DNA from: JAMXLG01 sp963765935
GTDB lineage: Bacteria; Vulcanimicrobiota; Vulcanimicrobiia; Vulcanimicrobiales; Vulcanimicrobiaceae
Direction: 5' to 3'
Length of the DNA stretch: 64,000 nt
Assembly (NCBI GenBank): GCA_963765935.1
Contig: CAVXXX010000002.1
Location: 1-64,000 of the forward strand
The notes under the pieces were generated by a model. It saw only the letters and a program-made list of their open reading frames with translations. It was not told the origin of the DNA and ran no database searches. Each line of letters begins with the position of its first letter. Positions within the stretch are counted from its first letter, which is position 1. The position numbers and the translations under genes were made by a program. Shown here in pieces: positions 7,393 through 15,242 of this stretch.

Positions 7393-8273
7393 ACTCCGGC
7401 GGGATGCCAGATGGTTTTGATTTCGCAGTAGCCGGCGATGTCGTCCATGCTTTGCGCCGACTCACCGTACCACTCTTCGCGCGTACGCGTCGGATAGGGT
7501 CGCACGCGTTTGACGTTTGCCGCCGACTCGCGTTCGATCGTTTCGCGTAACGCGGGATCGCCACGTTCGAAGGCGATCGCATTGACATCCATATGTTTGG
7601 CGAGAACCGGAGCGATCTCGGTGCGATATCCGGTGAGCACGTTGGCAACGCCGGCCGGAAGATCGCAAGTTGCAAGCGCTTCGGCGAAGGCGACCGCCGT
7701 GCGCGGATCGAGTTCGGATGCGAGGACGACCGCGGTATTACCGGCAACGATCGGTGGAAGCAGCGTCGAGACCAGTCCCAAGAGCGCCGGACGATCCGGT
7801 GCAAGCACTGCAACGACGCCCATCGGTTCGGCCGTCGAGAAATTGAAATGCGGGCCGCCGACGGGATTGCGCGTCGAGAGGAGCGCGCTGTACTTGTCGC
7901 ACCATCCGGCGTACCAGACGGTGCGGTCGACCGAGGCGGTCACTTCGCGTTCCGCTTGTTCGGCGGAGAGATCGAGGCCGTCGCGCACGCGCTCCACGAG
8001 CTCGGCACGGCGCGCCTCCATCATCTCCGCCAAGCGGTAGAGAACCAGTCCGCGCGTGCCCGGTGCGGTTTTCCACCACTTGGACTGCGCCGCACGAGCG
8101 GCAACGACCGCGTCACGCGCATCTTTGCGCGACGCTCGCGCGATATTCGCGCCGAATTCTTTTCCGTCCCAAAGCGGATCGCTGCGTCCCGATTCCGAGC
8201 GCACGAACGCGCCGTTGATGTAAAGCTTATACATCTTGCGCACGGCAAGGCGCACATCACCGTTCTTGGACAT
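7389..8273 (-). CDS. Half-length aldehyde dehydrogenase-like protein, catalytic domain missing
   Basis: A 294-residue protein matching only the N-terminal, NAD-binding half of the ALDH fold: YINGAFVRSESG, an ARAAQSKW helix, EPMGVVAVLAPDRPALLGL (usual P-W-N-F motif changed) and GNTAVVLASELDPRTAVAFAEAL, then LPAGVANVLTGYRTEI. The usual FTGS, ELGGK and catalytic-cysteine segments are replaced by a short unrelated tail. It therefore cannot be a conventional dehydrogenase. Similar short ALDH-like proteins are encoded beside full-length ALDH genes in some deoxyribose gene clusters, so it may be a real partner subunit rather than a broken gene. Start: ATG at 8273 preferred; ATG at 8234 (MYKLYING) is possible. 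It is coupled to the class II aldolase and divergent from serA, with only 51 bases between. Confidence 0.75.
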   Translation of the reverse strand: MSKNGDVRLAVRKMYKLYINGAFVRSESGRSDPLWDGKEFGANIARASRKDARDAVVAARAAQSKWWKTAPGTRGLVLYRLAEMMEARRAELVERVRDGLDLSAEQAEREVTASVDRTVWYAGWCDKYSALLSTRNPVGGPHFNFSTAEPMGVVAVLAPDRPALLGLVSTLLPPIVAGNTAVVLASELDPRTAVAFAEALATCDLPAGVANVLTGYRTEIAPVLAKHMDVNAIAFERGDPALRETIERESAANVKRVRPYPTRTREEWYGESAQSMDDIAGYCEIKTIWHPAGV

Positions 8274-8324
8274 GGGCCTTGCTACGACGCAAGAGAGCAC
8301 GGGCCCTCGGGCGAACCTGCGCCC

Positions 8325-9920
8325 ATGGTTGAATCGCCGTTGGGGCGCGTCGTCGTCGCTGAACCGTTTGACGAGCGCGGGCTCGCGCTTTTGCGTAAGG
8401 CCGGCGCGGAAGTCGTTTCCGTTGTCGGGAAACCGCGCGACGATCTTCATGCCGCGCTGCACGACGCACGCGGATTGATCGTTCGTTCCGAAACGCGCGT
8501 CGATGCCGAATTGTTGCAGTTAGCGCCGCGTCTTGAAGTCGTTGCGCGCGCGGGTGTCGGCGTCGATGCGATCGACGTGGATGCCGCCACGGCTGCCGGA
8601 ATCGTCGTCGTCAACACGCCCGCCGCGAATACGCTCGCCGCAACCGAACAAACCTTCGCGCTGATGCTTGCCGCGATGCGCAACGTCCCACAGGCGCATG
8701 CGAGCGTGCACGGCGGAACGTGGGATCGCAAGCCGTTTATCGGCTACGAACTCTATGCGAAGACCCTCGGCATTGTCGGTCTCGGGCGCATCGGCAGCAA
8801 TATTGCGACGCGCGCCGCCGCGTTCGGCATGACCGTCATTGCCTTCGACCCATACGTGCCGGCGTCGCGCGCCAACGCCCTCGGCGTCGAGTTGACCGAA
8901 TTCGAAGAACTGCTCGCACGTGCCGATATCGTGACGCTGCACGTGCCGCTGACGCCGCAAACGCACGGCATGATCGATGCGCTGGCGCTCTCGCGCATGC
9001 GCTCCGATGCGGTGCTGATCAATTGCGCGCGTGGTGCGGTCGTGGATGCGGCTGCGCTGCTCGACGCGCTGGAACATCAACGTCTGCGTGCCGTGGCGCT
9101 CGACGTTTTTCCGGAAGAGCCGCCCCCGGCCGCTTCCGCATCGAGAAAGCTGATGCAGCACGAGCGGGTCGTTGCGACGCCGCATCTCGGCGGATCGACG
9201 TACGAAGCGTTGGAGCGCATTGCACTGGAACTCGCGCGCGACGTCGTACATGTGCTCGGGGGACGTCCGGCCTCGGGTGCCGTCAATGCGCCAAGTTTAT
9301 CGGGCGCTGATGCGGAACGCGCGGGCGGCTTTATCGATCTCGCGTATCGGCTGGGGGTGCTGCTTCCCCAACTCTTTGAGGAATCGATGCGCGATGAGCT
9401 CGCAATCGTGCTGCAAGGCGAACTGGAAGAGGTCGACGCGGATCCGTTCGTTGCGGCGCTGCTTGCCGGTGTGCTGCCGTTCATGACGGACCGGCGCGTC
9501 ACGCTTGTGAATGCACACGCGGTCGCGCGCGATATTGGTTTACGAGCGACCGTGTCGCGTGAAGGGAGCAGTTCACCGTTCCGCGCATCGCTCGTGGTTG
9601 CCGCGGGGGGTCATCGTCTGGTTGGGACGGTGCTCCCACACGGTCCGCGTATCGTCGAGATCGACGGATTTGAAGTCGACGCCGTCCCTGATGGTGCAAT
9701 GCTCGTGACCCGTCATCGCGACGTTCCGGGCATGGTCGGACGAATCGGCACGATTTTAGGAAACGCCGACGTCAATATCTCAACGATGCAAGTTGCGCGC
9801 GGAGAGCGCGGCGGCGAAGCGATGATGGTACTCGAGGTCGATCGCGACGTCGAGCGCAACGTTCTCGACGCGATTGCGCGCGTCGACGGGATCACGTCCG
9901 TGCGTCTCGCGACCATATGA
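8325..9920 (+). CDS. serA: D-3-phosphoglycerate dehydrogenase, ASB and ACT domain type
   Basis: Catalyses the first step of serine synthesis, 3-phosphoglycerate to 3-phosphohydroxypyruvate with NAD. 531 residues, the long type. Order: substrate domain (1-100), Rossmann domain with GIVGLGRIGSNIA (about 146), catalytic Arg in NCARG (about 233), Glu in DVFPEEPP, His in TPHLGGST (about 285), an intervening ASB-like regulatory domain (about 315-450) and a C-terminal ACT domain (about 455-531: RDVPGMVGRIGTILGNADVNI), the usual serine-feedback module. The ATG at 8325 follows a weak ribosome binding site; a much longer upstream open frame is antisense to the ALDH-like gene and was not used. The stop overlaps the next gene by four bases, starting a run that ends with cobS. 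Confidence 0.93.
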   Translation: MVESPLGRVVVAEPFDERGLALLRKAGAEVVSVVGKPRDDLHAALHDARGLIVRSETRVDAELLQLAPRLEVVARAGVGVDAIDVDAATAAGIVVVNTPAANTLAATEQTFALMLAAMRNVPQAHASVHGGTWDRKPFIGYELYAKTLGIVGLGRIGSNIATRAAAFGMTVIAFDPYVPASRANALGVELTEFEELLARADIVTLHVPLTPQTHGMIDALALSRMRSDAVLINCARGAVVDAAALLDALEHQRLRAVALDVFPEEPPPAASASRKLMQHERVVATPHLGGSTYEALERIALELARDVVHVLGGRPASGAVNAPSLSGADAERAGGFIDLAYRLGVLLPQLFEESMRDELAIVLQGELEEVDADPFVAALLAGVLPFMTDRRVTLVNAHAVARDIGLRATVSREGSSSPFRASLVVAAGGHRLVGTVLPHGPRIVEIDGFEVDAVPDGAMLVTRHRDVPGMVGRIGTILGNADVNISTMQVARGERGGEAMMVLEVDRDVERNVLDAIARVDGITSVRLATI

Positions 9921-10543
9921 TTCTGTATCTTGCCCGCCACGGCGAAACGGATTGGAATCGCGAGGGCCGCTATCAAGGACAGCGCGAGTCGCATCTGACC
10001 CCGACGGGAAGCGCGCAAGCCGAAGCGCTCGCACAAGCCTTGGGTTCCACGTCGATTGCGCGCGTGATCAGTAGTCCGCTCGCGCGGTGTTTTAATACGG
10101 CCGTACCGCTCGCTTCGTCGCTGAACTGCACGGTCGAAGTCGACTCGCGACTCATCGAGATCGGGCACGGGACGTGGGAGGGACGTCTGCGCGATGAGAT
10201 TGAACGCGACGATCCCCAACGTATGCGGGACTGGCGGGAATGTCCCGATCGTGTGCGCTTCGATGGGGGCGAATCGTTAGAGGACGTCATGCAGCGTTGG
10301 CGGGCGTTTGCTCGCAGCATCGATGGGAAGAATGATACCGCCGTGGTGACGCACGACGTACTCGTGCGTCTCGCGTTACTCGATGCTACCGGAGCGCCGC
10401 TCTCGGGATTTTGGAAGCCGCGAGTCTGTAACGGTGCGTACGCCCGATTCGCCGTCAATGACGGCATGTGGCACGTCCTCGATGAGTGCGTCGACGATCA
10501 TCTCGGCGCGTTGCTCGTCGACACCGCGCGGCAAGCATTGTAA
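9917..10543 (+). CDS. Histidine phosphatase family protein (phosphoglycerate mutase-like)
   Basis: A 208-residue branch-1 histidine phosphatase. The phosphohistidine motif LARHGETDWN is at residues 5-14, with EIGHGTWEG (about 77) and the second catalytic His in VVTHDVLVRL (about 142). Candidate roles include serine-pathway, sugar or alpha-ribazole phosphatase; the sequence alone does not choose. ATGA overlap with serA indicates coupled translation, and a related phosphatase gene follows after 19 bases, so the two may be an old tandem duplication. Confidence 0.85.
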   Translation: MILYLARHGETDWNREGRYQGQRESHLTPTGSAQAEALAQALGSTSIARVISSPLARCFNTAVPLASSLNCTVEVDSRLIEIGHGTWEGRLRDEIERDDPQRMRDWRECPDRVRFDGGESLEDVMQRWRAFARSIDGKNDTAVVTHDVLVRLALLDATGAPLSGFWKPRVCNGAYARFAVNDGMWHVLDECVDDHLGALLVDTARQAL

Positions 10544-10562
10544 CCAGTAAAGGAACATCCAA

Positions 10563-11180
10563 ATAGAAATCGTCTTCGTCCGGCACGGGCAAACCATGTG
10601 GAATGCGACGCGCCGTTATCAAGGCCGCAGCGACATTCCACTCTCGGCGGAGGGCCGCGCGCAAGCGCAGGCCCTCTGCGCTGCGCTTCGATCGCATCAC
10701 TTCGACGCAATCTATTCCAGCGATCTGCAGCGCGCAATCGAAACGGCGCGCATCATCGCCGAACCGCATAAGCTCGATCTGCATATCGATCGGCGCATTC
10801 GCGAATTCGATTTTGGCGAGTGGGAAGGTCTGACGTGGCCGCAGATCGTCGAACGTTGGCCCGAATTTCTCGCACAAGGGGCCACGGCGGCCAAACTCTA
10901 TCAGCCCGAAGGCGGCGAACGATTTGACGACGTCTGCAAGCGCGTTGAGTCGTTTCTAAACGACTTACGACGCACGCCGGACGAGCACGTTCTCGTCGTC
11001 ACGCACGCGGGCGTGCTTCACGCCGTGCTCGACGTACTCGGCGAGTCGATCCAGGACCGGCCTGGCGACGGCCTGAGCGTCAGCTTTTCGCAGGCTTCGG
11101 TGACAAGAATCACCATGAATGGCGAGCAAGTACGGCTAATCACCCTGAACGATGTCAGTCATCTTAGTTCCGCCTCTTGA
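10563..11180 (+). CDS. cobC: Histidine phosphatase, probable alpha-ribazole phosphatase; apparent ATA start
   Basis: A roughly 205-residue histidine phosphatase. Catalytic motif FVRHGQTMWN, then RYQGRSDIPLS, the Glu motif REFDFGEWEG and a second His in VVTHAGVLHAVLD. It overlaps cobT by 29 bases, so alpha-ribazole-5-phosphate dephosphorylation (CobC) in cobalamin nucleotide-loop assembly is the likely job (inference from context). Oddity: the first ATG in frame (10596) lies after the catalytic RHG motif, and no ATG, GTG or TTG occurs between the in-frame stop TAA (10548-10550) and that motif. AAGGA at 10549-10553 is nine bases before an ATA at 10563 that would give I/M-EIVFVRHGQT, the normal family start. 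Either a rare ATA start is used or a G-to-A change or base error is present. Confidence 0.75.
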   Translation: MEIVFVRHGQTMWNATRRYQGRSDIPLSAEGRAQAQALCAALRSHHFDAIYSSDLQRAIETARIIAEPHKLDLHIDRRIREFDFGEWEGLTWPQIVERWPEFLAQGATAAKLYQPEGGERFDDVCKRVESFLNDLRRTPDEHVLVVTHAGVLHAVLDVLGESIQDRPGDGLSVSFSQASVTRITMNGEQVRLITLNDVSHLSSAS

Positions 11181-12204
11181 TGGTGCAGCTGCGCGCGCGG
11201 CGCGCGAACGCATCGATCAACTCACGAAACCCGTCGGCAGTCTCGGCCGAATCGAAGAACTCGCCGAACGGCTTGCGGCGATTCACGGCGGACTTCCGCC
11301 CGTCTACGAACGCCGCGCGATTCTCTTAGGCGCGGGTGATCACGGCGTCTGCGCCGAGGGCGTAAGCGCGTATCCGGCTGAGGTTACGCCGCAAATGGTG
11401 GGCGCTTTCCTTGGGGAGTTCGCGGCGATCAATGCGTTCGCGCGCGTTTCGCGCGCAGAGGTTTTTGTGGCTGATTTCGGGGTTGCAACGCCGCTTCCGG
11501 AACACGAGCGACTGATCGACGTAAACGTCGGCCGCGGTACGCGCAACTTTGCGCGCGAGGCCGCGATGACGGACGCCGAACTGGACCGTGCATTGTGCGC
11601 GGGCGCGGATGCGTTCGCCTACGTACGGGCGCGCGTGCAGCCACAGATCCTTGCGCTCGGCGATATGGGGATCGGCAATTCGACGAGCGCCGCAGCGATG
11701 ATTGCGGCCTTTACCGATGCCGACGCTGAGGCGGTCGTGGGACGCGGGACCGGCGTCGATGATGAAACGTTGCGGCGGAAAACGCGCATCGTCTCCGAAG
11801 CGGCAGCGCGCGTGCGCGGCGCCGATTGGCGTACGGTTGCGCGTGAAGTGGGTGGATACGAAATCGTCGGACTTGCGGGGGCGTTGCTCGCTGCGGCGCA
11901 AGCGCGTGTGCCGGTGATTCTCGATGGATTCATCGTCTCGGCTGCGGCGCTACTCGCGGCGAATATCGCAAGCGAGTGCATCGGCTACTGCATTGCGGCG
12001 CACCGGTCCCGTGAAAACGGACATTCGGTTGCGCTGCGTCATCTGGGACTCGTGCCGCTCTTCGATCTCGATCTGCGGTTGGGCGAAGGCAGCGGCGCGG
12101 CGCTTGCGTTTCCGCTATGCGAAGCGGCGGCGCGGATGGTGCGCGAGATGAAGACGTTCGCCGAGGCGGGCGTTGCGACGGCGAACGAACCGCTGAACGC
12201 GTGA
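11152..12204 (+). CDS. cobT: Nicotinate-nucleotide-dimethylbenzimidazole phosphoribosyltransferase
   Basis: Transfers phosphoribose from nicotinate mononucleotide to dimethylbenzimidazole (or another base) to make alpha-ribazole phosphate for the lower loop of cobalamin. 350 residues, as usual. Signatures: LTKPVGSLGRIEELA near the N terminus, GAGDHGV, LGDMGIGNSTSAAA (about 163-176), GRGTGVDDE, LDGFI and the C-terminal LRLGEGSGAALAFPL holding the catalytic Glu. It overlaps the cobC-like gene upstream and cobS downstream (GTGA), forming a compact nucleotide-loop assembly unit. No cobalamin riboswitch was recognised upstream of serA or within the run. Confidence 0.95.
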   Translation: MSVILVPPLDGAAARAARERIDQLTKPVGSLGRIEELAERLAAIHGGLPPVYERRAILLGAGDHGVCAEGVSAYPAEVTPQMVGAFLGEFAAINAFARVSRAEVFVADFGVATPLPEHERLIDVNVGRGTRNFAREAAMTDAELDRALCAGADAFAYVRARVQPQILALGDMGIGNSTSAAAMIAAFTDADAEAVVGRGTGVDDETLRRKTRIVSEAAARVRGADWRTVAREVGGYEIVGLAGALLAAAQARVPVILDGFIVSAAALLAANIASECIGYCIAAHRSRENGHSVALRHLGLVPLFDLDLRLGEGSGAALAFPLCEAAARMVREMKTFAEAGVATANEPLNA

Positions 12205-12941
12205 GCGTTCTGCGCGCGATCGCGGCCGCATTTTCATACTTTTCGTTGTTCCCGGTGCGATCGTTCGCGAGCGCGCCGAACGGCGCCGTCATCGCATGGC
12301 TACCGCTCGTAGGCGCTGCGATCGGCGCGATTACGGGCCTGCTCGCCGGTGCCGTGTTTTCCTACGGGCATTCGACGATGTGGACAGTCGCCATTGCGTT
12401 GGTCTCAACTATTGCGCTGAGCGGCGCGATTCACGTCGATGGATATCTTGATTGTTGCGATGCGTTGCTGATGACTGCGTCCCCTGCGCGGCGCCTCGAT
12501 GTGTTACGCGATCCGCGTCACGGAACATACGCGCTCGCCGGAATGGCGCTGCTCACCGTCGTGTGGCTCGCGGCCCTTGCCGGCATCAAACCGCACCACT
12601 TGCTCTTCGCGCTCGTGTTTGCCGCCGTCAGCGCTCGGGCGTCGATTGTTTCGCTTCCGGGCCAGTACGGTCACGCCCGCAACGGGGTGCGATTCGATCC
12701 GTGCCGCTGGTATGGGGCCGCGTGGTTCGTGCTGTTGCTTGTTGCGGCTTTCTTTATAACGCGAACGTGGCAGTCGCTCGTGCTCGTGACAGGCGCATTT
12801 ATGCTCGCGCAGGTGCTGGCGGTTTTTGCGAGCCGGCGCTTAGGCGGCGGTCTCACCGGCGACGTCTATGGCGCGATCGTTACGATCGCCGAGGTTGCGC
12901 TGCTCAGCGCGCTACCGTGGAGTGGAGCGCTTCCGCGATGA
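12201..12941 (+). CDS. cobS: Adenosylcobinamide-GDP ribazoletransferase (cobalamin synthase)
   Basis: Integral membrane enzyme joining adenosylcobinamide-GDP to alpha-ribazole (or its phosphate), the last or next-to-last step of cobalamin synthesis. 246 residues with about six hydrophobic helices. Hallmarks: HVDGYLDCCDALL (the H-D-G-L-x-D-x-x-D-A motif, about 83), RLDVLRDPRHGTYA (about 108) and the C-terminal RRLGGGLTGDVYGA. The GTG start overlaps the cobT stop by four bases; longer upstream frames were rejected because CobS normally begins at this hydrophobic segment. The last 38 bases overlap the 3' end of the convergent BtuF-like gene. Confidence 0.93.
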   Translation: MSVLRAIAAAFSYFSLFPVRSFASAPNGAVIAWLPLVGAAIGAITGLLAGAVFSYGHSTMWTVAIALVSTIALSGAIHVDGYLDCCDALLMTASPARRLDVLRDPRHGTYALAGMALLTVVWLAALAGIKPHHLLFALVFAAVSARASIVSLPGQYGHARNGVRFDPCRWYGAAWFVLLLVAAFFITRTWQSLVLVTGAFMLAQVLAVFASRRLGGGLTGDVYGAIVTIAEVALLSALPWSGALPR

Positions 12942-13776
12942 GCTCCGCCGTATCGACCAAACGCGGACCCGGGCGGTTGAGATAGGCGTTGCCGTCGATT
13001 GCATGAACGCGGCCGTTGCGCAGTGCGCGCAACGATCGCCACGTGTTGTTCGTCTCACTCAATACGCGAATCGCCTCTCGCGTTTGCTCCATGCCGTAAC
13101 CGCACGGGCCCACGATGATATCATCGGGGTCGCTTTGCGCAATCTCGTCCCACGTCAGCGTTCGAGAATTCGCGCCCGCATTGCCGAGAAGGGGCTCACC
13201 ACCGGCAAGGTCGACGAGGCCGGGCGTCCAATGGCCGGCGCTCATCGGTGGGTCCGTCCATTCGAGTACGAGCACGCGCCGACGCGAGGTGTGAATCGAG
13301 GAACGAAGATGATTCACCCGCGACTCCAACTCGCCAAGCGTGCGATCCGCTTCCGCGCGACGGTTTGTAAGATCGCCGAGCACACGAATGGTGTTGAACA
13401 CGTCGTCGAGCGACGAGGGCTCAAGCGAAACGATGCGCGGATCGGAACGCAGACGTTTCGCAGCGCGATCGACGATATCGTACGAGACGGCGCATACTTT
13501 GCAAAGTTCTTGCGTGACGATTAGGTCCGGTGCTAGCCGCTCCAAGAGATCTGCATCTAAATGATAGAGGCTCGATCCTGCGTGCAAGCTCCTCCGGACG
13601 TGACGGTCGATCTCGGCCGAGGAGCCGGCCTGCGGTAAAGCCGAGGACGTTAACTGTGGAAGCAGGCGGGCGCCGGCGGGATAATCGCATTCGTGCGTGA
13701 CACCGACGACATCCGGGCCGGCGCCGATCGCGAAGAGTATTTCCGTGGCGCTCGGCAGTAAGCTAACAATCCGCAT
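12904..13776 (-). CDS. BtuF-like cobalamin/iron-complex substrate-binding protein without signal peptide
   Basis: A 290-residue class III periplasmic-binding-protein fold: MRIVSLLPSATEILFAIGAG, GVTHECDYP, LAPDLIVTQELCKVCAVS, WTDPPMSAGHWTPGLVDLAGG, PDDIIVGPCGYG and a C-terminal RPGPRLVDTAELIAE. This SLLPSATE/THECDYP type is usually annotated cobalamin-binding protein. There is no signal peptide or lipobox at the chosen ATG, nor in the upstream extension, so location is uncertain; many members of this subgroup look cytosolic. No ABC permease or ATPase gene is adjacent. Convergence on cobS supports a corrinoid connection, but this is inference. Confidence 0.75.
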   Translation of the reverse strand: MRIVSLLPSATEILFAIGAGPDVVGVTHECDYPAGARLLPQLTSSALPQAGSSAEIDRHVRRSLHAGSSLYHLDADLLERLAPDLIVTQELCKVCAVSYDIVDRAAKRLRSDPRIVSLEPSSLDDVFNTIRVLGDLTNRRAEADRTLGELESRVNHLRSSIHTSRRRVLVLEWTDPPMSAGHWTPGLVDLAGGEPLLGNAGANSRTLTWDEIAQSDPDDIIVGPCGYGMEQTREAIRVLSETNNTWRSLRALRNGRVHAIDGNAYLNRPGPRLVDTAELIAEALHSTVAR

Positions 13777-13830
13777 ATCTCGCGCGTTTCGACAACCGCA
13801 CCAATCTTTCGTTTGTGAAAGGGGAAACCC

Positions 13831-14274
13831 ATGACAAGCACCTCGCAGACCCAAACCGGTGGGTCAGTCACCGAGCTCAAACCGTATATCTTTTTTTATG
13901 GGCGTTGCGAAGAAGCACTCGAATTCTATAAGAAGGTCTTCGGCGGAACGTACGAGGGGCAACGTATCGCAGGTTCACCGATGGAATCGCAAATGCCGCC
14001 GAACATGCAAGATAAATTCATGCATGCATCGTTCACTGCACCGGGCGTCGGGTTTTACGCTTCCGACGGAATGAGCGAGAAGAAGGTCGACCCGGAGGAG
14101 GGCAACATCTCGCTTTGTCTCAACGCCGTTGATGGCGCAAGCGGCGATCGAATCTTCGCGGCACTGTCGGAAGGCGGAAAAGTCACGCAACCGTTGCAAG
14201 ACGCATTTTGGGGCGGCCGTTTCGGCTCCGTCCAGGACCGTTTCGGCATCGAGTGGTTGATGACCACCCCATAA
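13831..14274 (+). CDS. VOC family protein (PhnB/YxkI-like glyoxalase fold)
   Basis: A 147-residue single vicinal-oxygen-chelate protein. YIFFYGRCEEALEFYKKVFGG (from about residue 19) is the first strand-helix unit of the PhnB subgroup; a second half ends in DAFWGGRFGSVQDRFGIEWLM, the characteristic terminal motif. The enzymatic role of this subgroup is usually unknown. AAAGGGG nine bases before the ATG makes the start secure. It stands alone; the cytochrome c gene follows after 67 bases. Confidence 0.85.
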   Translation: MTSTSQTQTGGSVTELKPYIFFYGRCEEALEFYKKVFGGTYEGQRIAGSPMESQMPPNMQDKFMHASFTAPGVGFYASDGMSEKKVDPEEGNISLCLNAVDGASGDRIFAALSEGGKVTQPLQDAFWGGRFGSVQDRFGIEWLMTTP

Positions 14275-14341
14275 TCCGGATGTGATCCGAAGCACAATTT
14301 TGCAAATGTCGTAGACCGCGGCGGGTGCAATCCGGTCACGT

Positions 14342-14995
14342 ATGCGATTCTTCGTGTTCGCCCTCGTCACGTGGCTTCTCGCGCTTTCATTCATCGCATG
14401 GATTGCAATCGTCGCGGGCATCATTCCGATCAACGCCGATTCGATGCCGCCGGCTGTAGAGCGTTGGGCCGCGCGCACTGCGGTGATCGCGGGAGTCGAA
14501 CGGCGGATGACGCGCGGGAAGAACCCAGCGAGCGGCGATGCGGCAGTGCTCGACGGCGTTCGGGTCTACCGAAACGACTGCGAAGCGTGCCACGGCGATA
14601 CGAGCGGCGTCGCGCAACCATTCGCAAAGGGACTCTACCAAAAACCTCCGCAATTTGCGAAGAACGGCATCGAACAGCTTCCTTATGCATATACGTCATG
14701 GGTGATCCGCCACGGCATCCGCTTCACAGGAATGCCCGCATTCGCGCCGTCGCTTTCCGAACGCCAAATCGACGACGTCGCGCTCTTTCTCCAGAAGATG
14801 AAACACCTGACTGCGAATGAACGATTTGCTTGGAGCGGCGCACCAATGCGAACCGAGCTTCGAGCCACGTACGAAATGATCGGCGGGTTCCGGCAATGCG
14901 TGTATCTGCCGTCGCCCTCGGCAGCCTCCGCATCATTTCGTGTCCGTCAGTGTGCCGTCGGACGACGGCGCATTCATCGTCGAGCATTTCTATAA
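14342..14995 (+). CDS. Membrane-anchored monohaem cytochrome c
   Basis: N-terminal uncleaved-type hydrophobic anchor (residues 2-30), then a periplasmic class I cytochrome c domain: haem motif CEACH at 80-84 and the likely axial Met in RFTGMPAF (about 130), with LSERQIDDVALFLQKMK as the C-terminal helix. It would carry electrons between periplasmic redox enzymes. The 217-residue frame runs about 45 residues past the expected end; this tail (RQCVYLPSPSAASASFRVRQC and beyond) looks non-native and overlaps the next reading frame by 56 bases. A frameshift near 14880-14940 is possible, see the next entry. Confidence 0.8.
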   Translation: MRFFVFALVTWLLALSFIAWIAIVAGIIPINADSMPPAVERWAARTAVIAGVERRMTRGKNPASGDAAVLDGVRVYRNDCEACHGDTSGVAQPFAKGLYQKPPQFAKNGIEQLPYAYTSWVIRHGIRFTGMPAFAPSLSERQIDDVALFLQKMKHLTANERFAWSGAPMRTELRATYEMIGGFRQCVYLPSPSAASASFRVRQCAVGRRRIHRRAFL

Positions 14996-15242
14996 CCGGG
15001 GAGTTTCGGAACTCGCGGCGATCGGCGTCGACGCATCGCATCGTCGCTTAGTACGGGCGCGGCTTGCAAAAGACGGCACGGCCGACGTTGCCGTTGCGCC
15101 GGTCGGCTCGGACCCGGTCGTGTGGGACAGTCGTGACGGGGCAAAGACGACGGTCTCCGCGCGCTCCGACGGCTCGTACACATTTCATTCTTCCGGCGCA
15201 CCGGGATTCGGCCGCTGCGGGCGTAGAACTGCCGAGGAGTGA
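14940..15242 (+). CDS. Hypothetical protein, possibly 5'-frameshifted
   Basis: A 100-residue frame with protein-like composition (VPSDDGAFIVEHFYNRGVSE, GVDASHRRLVRARLAKDGT and DVAVAPVGSDPVVWDSRDG); I do not recognise a family. It lacks a good start: the GTG at 14940 has no ribosome binding site. An ATG at 14896 with GGCGGG nine bases upstream begins a short hydrophobic-leaning frame (MRVSAVALGSL) that is one base out of register, so a single-base indel may have split a small gene. The stop overlaps the AraC start (GTGA), suggesting a coupled pair. Confidence that this is a functional gene is low to moderate. Confidence 0.4.
   Translation: MSVSVPSDDGAFIVEHFYNRGVSELAAIGVDASHRRLVRARLAKDGTADVAVAPVGSDPVVWDSRDGAKTTVSARSDGSYTFHSSGAPGFGRCGRRTAEE

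Noticed and set aside
7593..8324. Extending serA upstream in its open frame to 775 codons
   Set aside because: The extension is antisense to the ALDH-like gene and carries no domain; SerA starts normally at 8325.
8274..8324. Cobalamin riboswitch or promoter region upstream of serA-cobT-cobS
   Set aside because: Only 51 bases are available and no B12-box-like sequence is visible.
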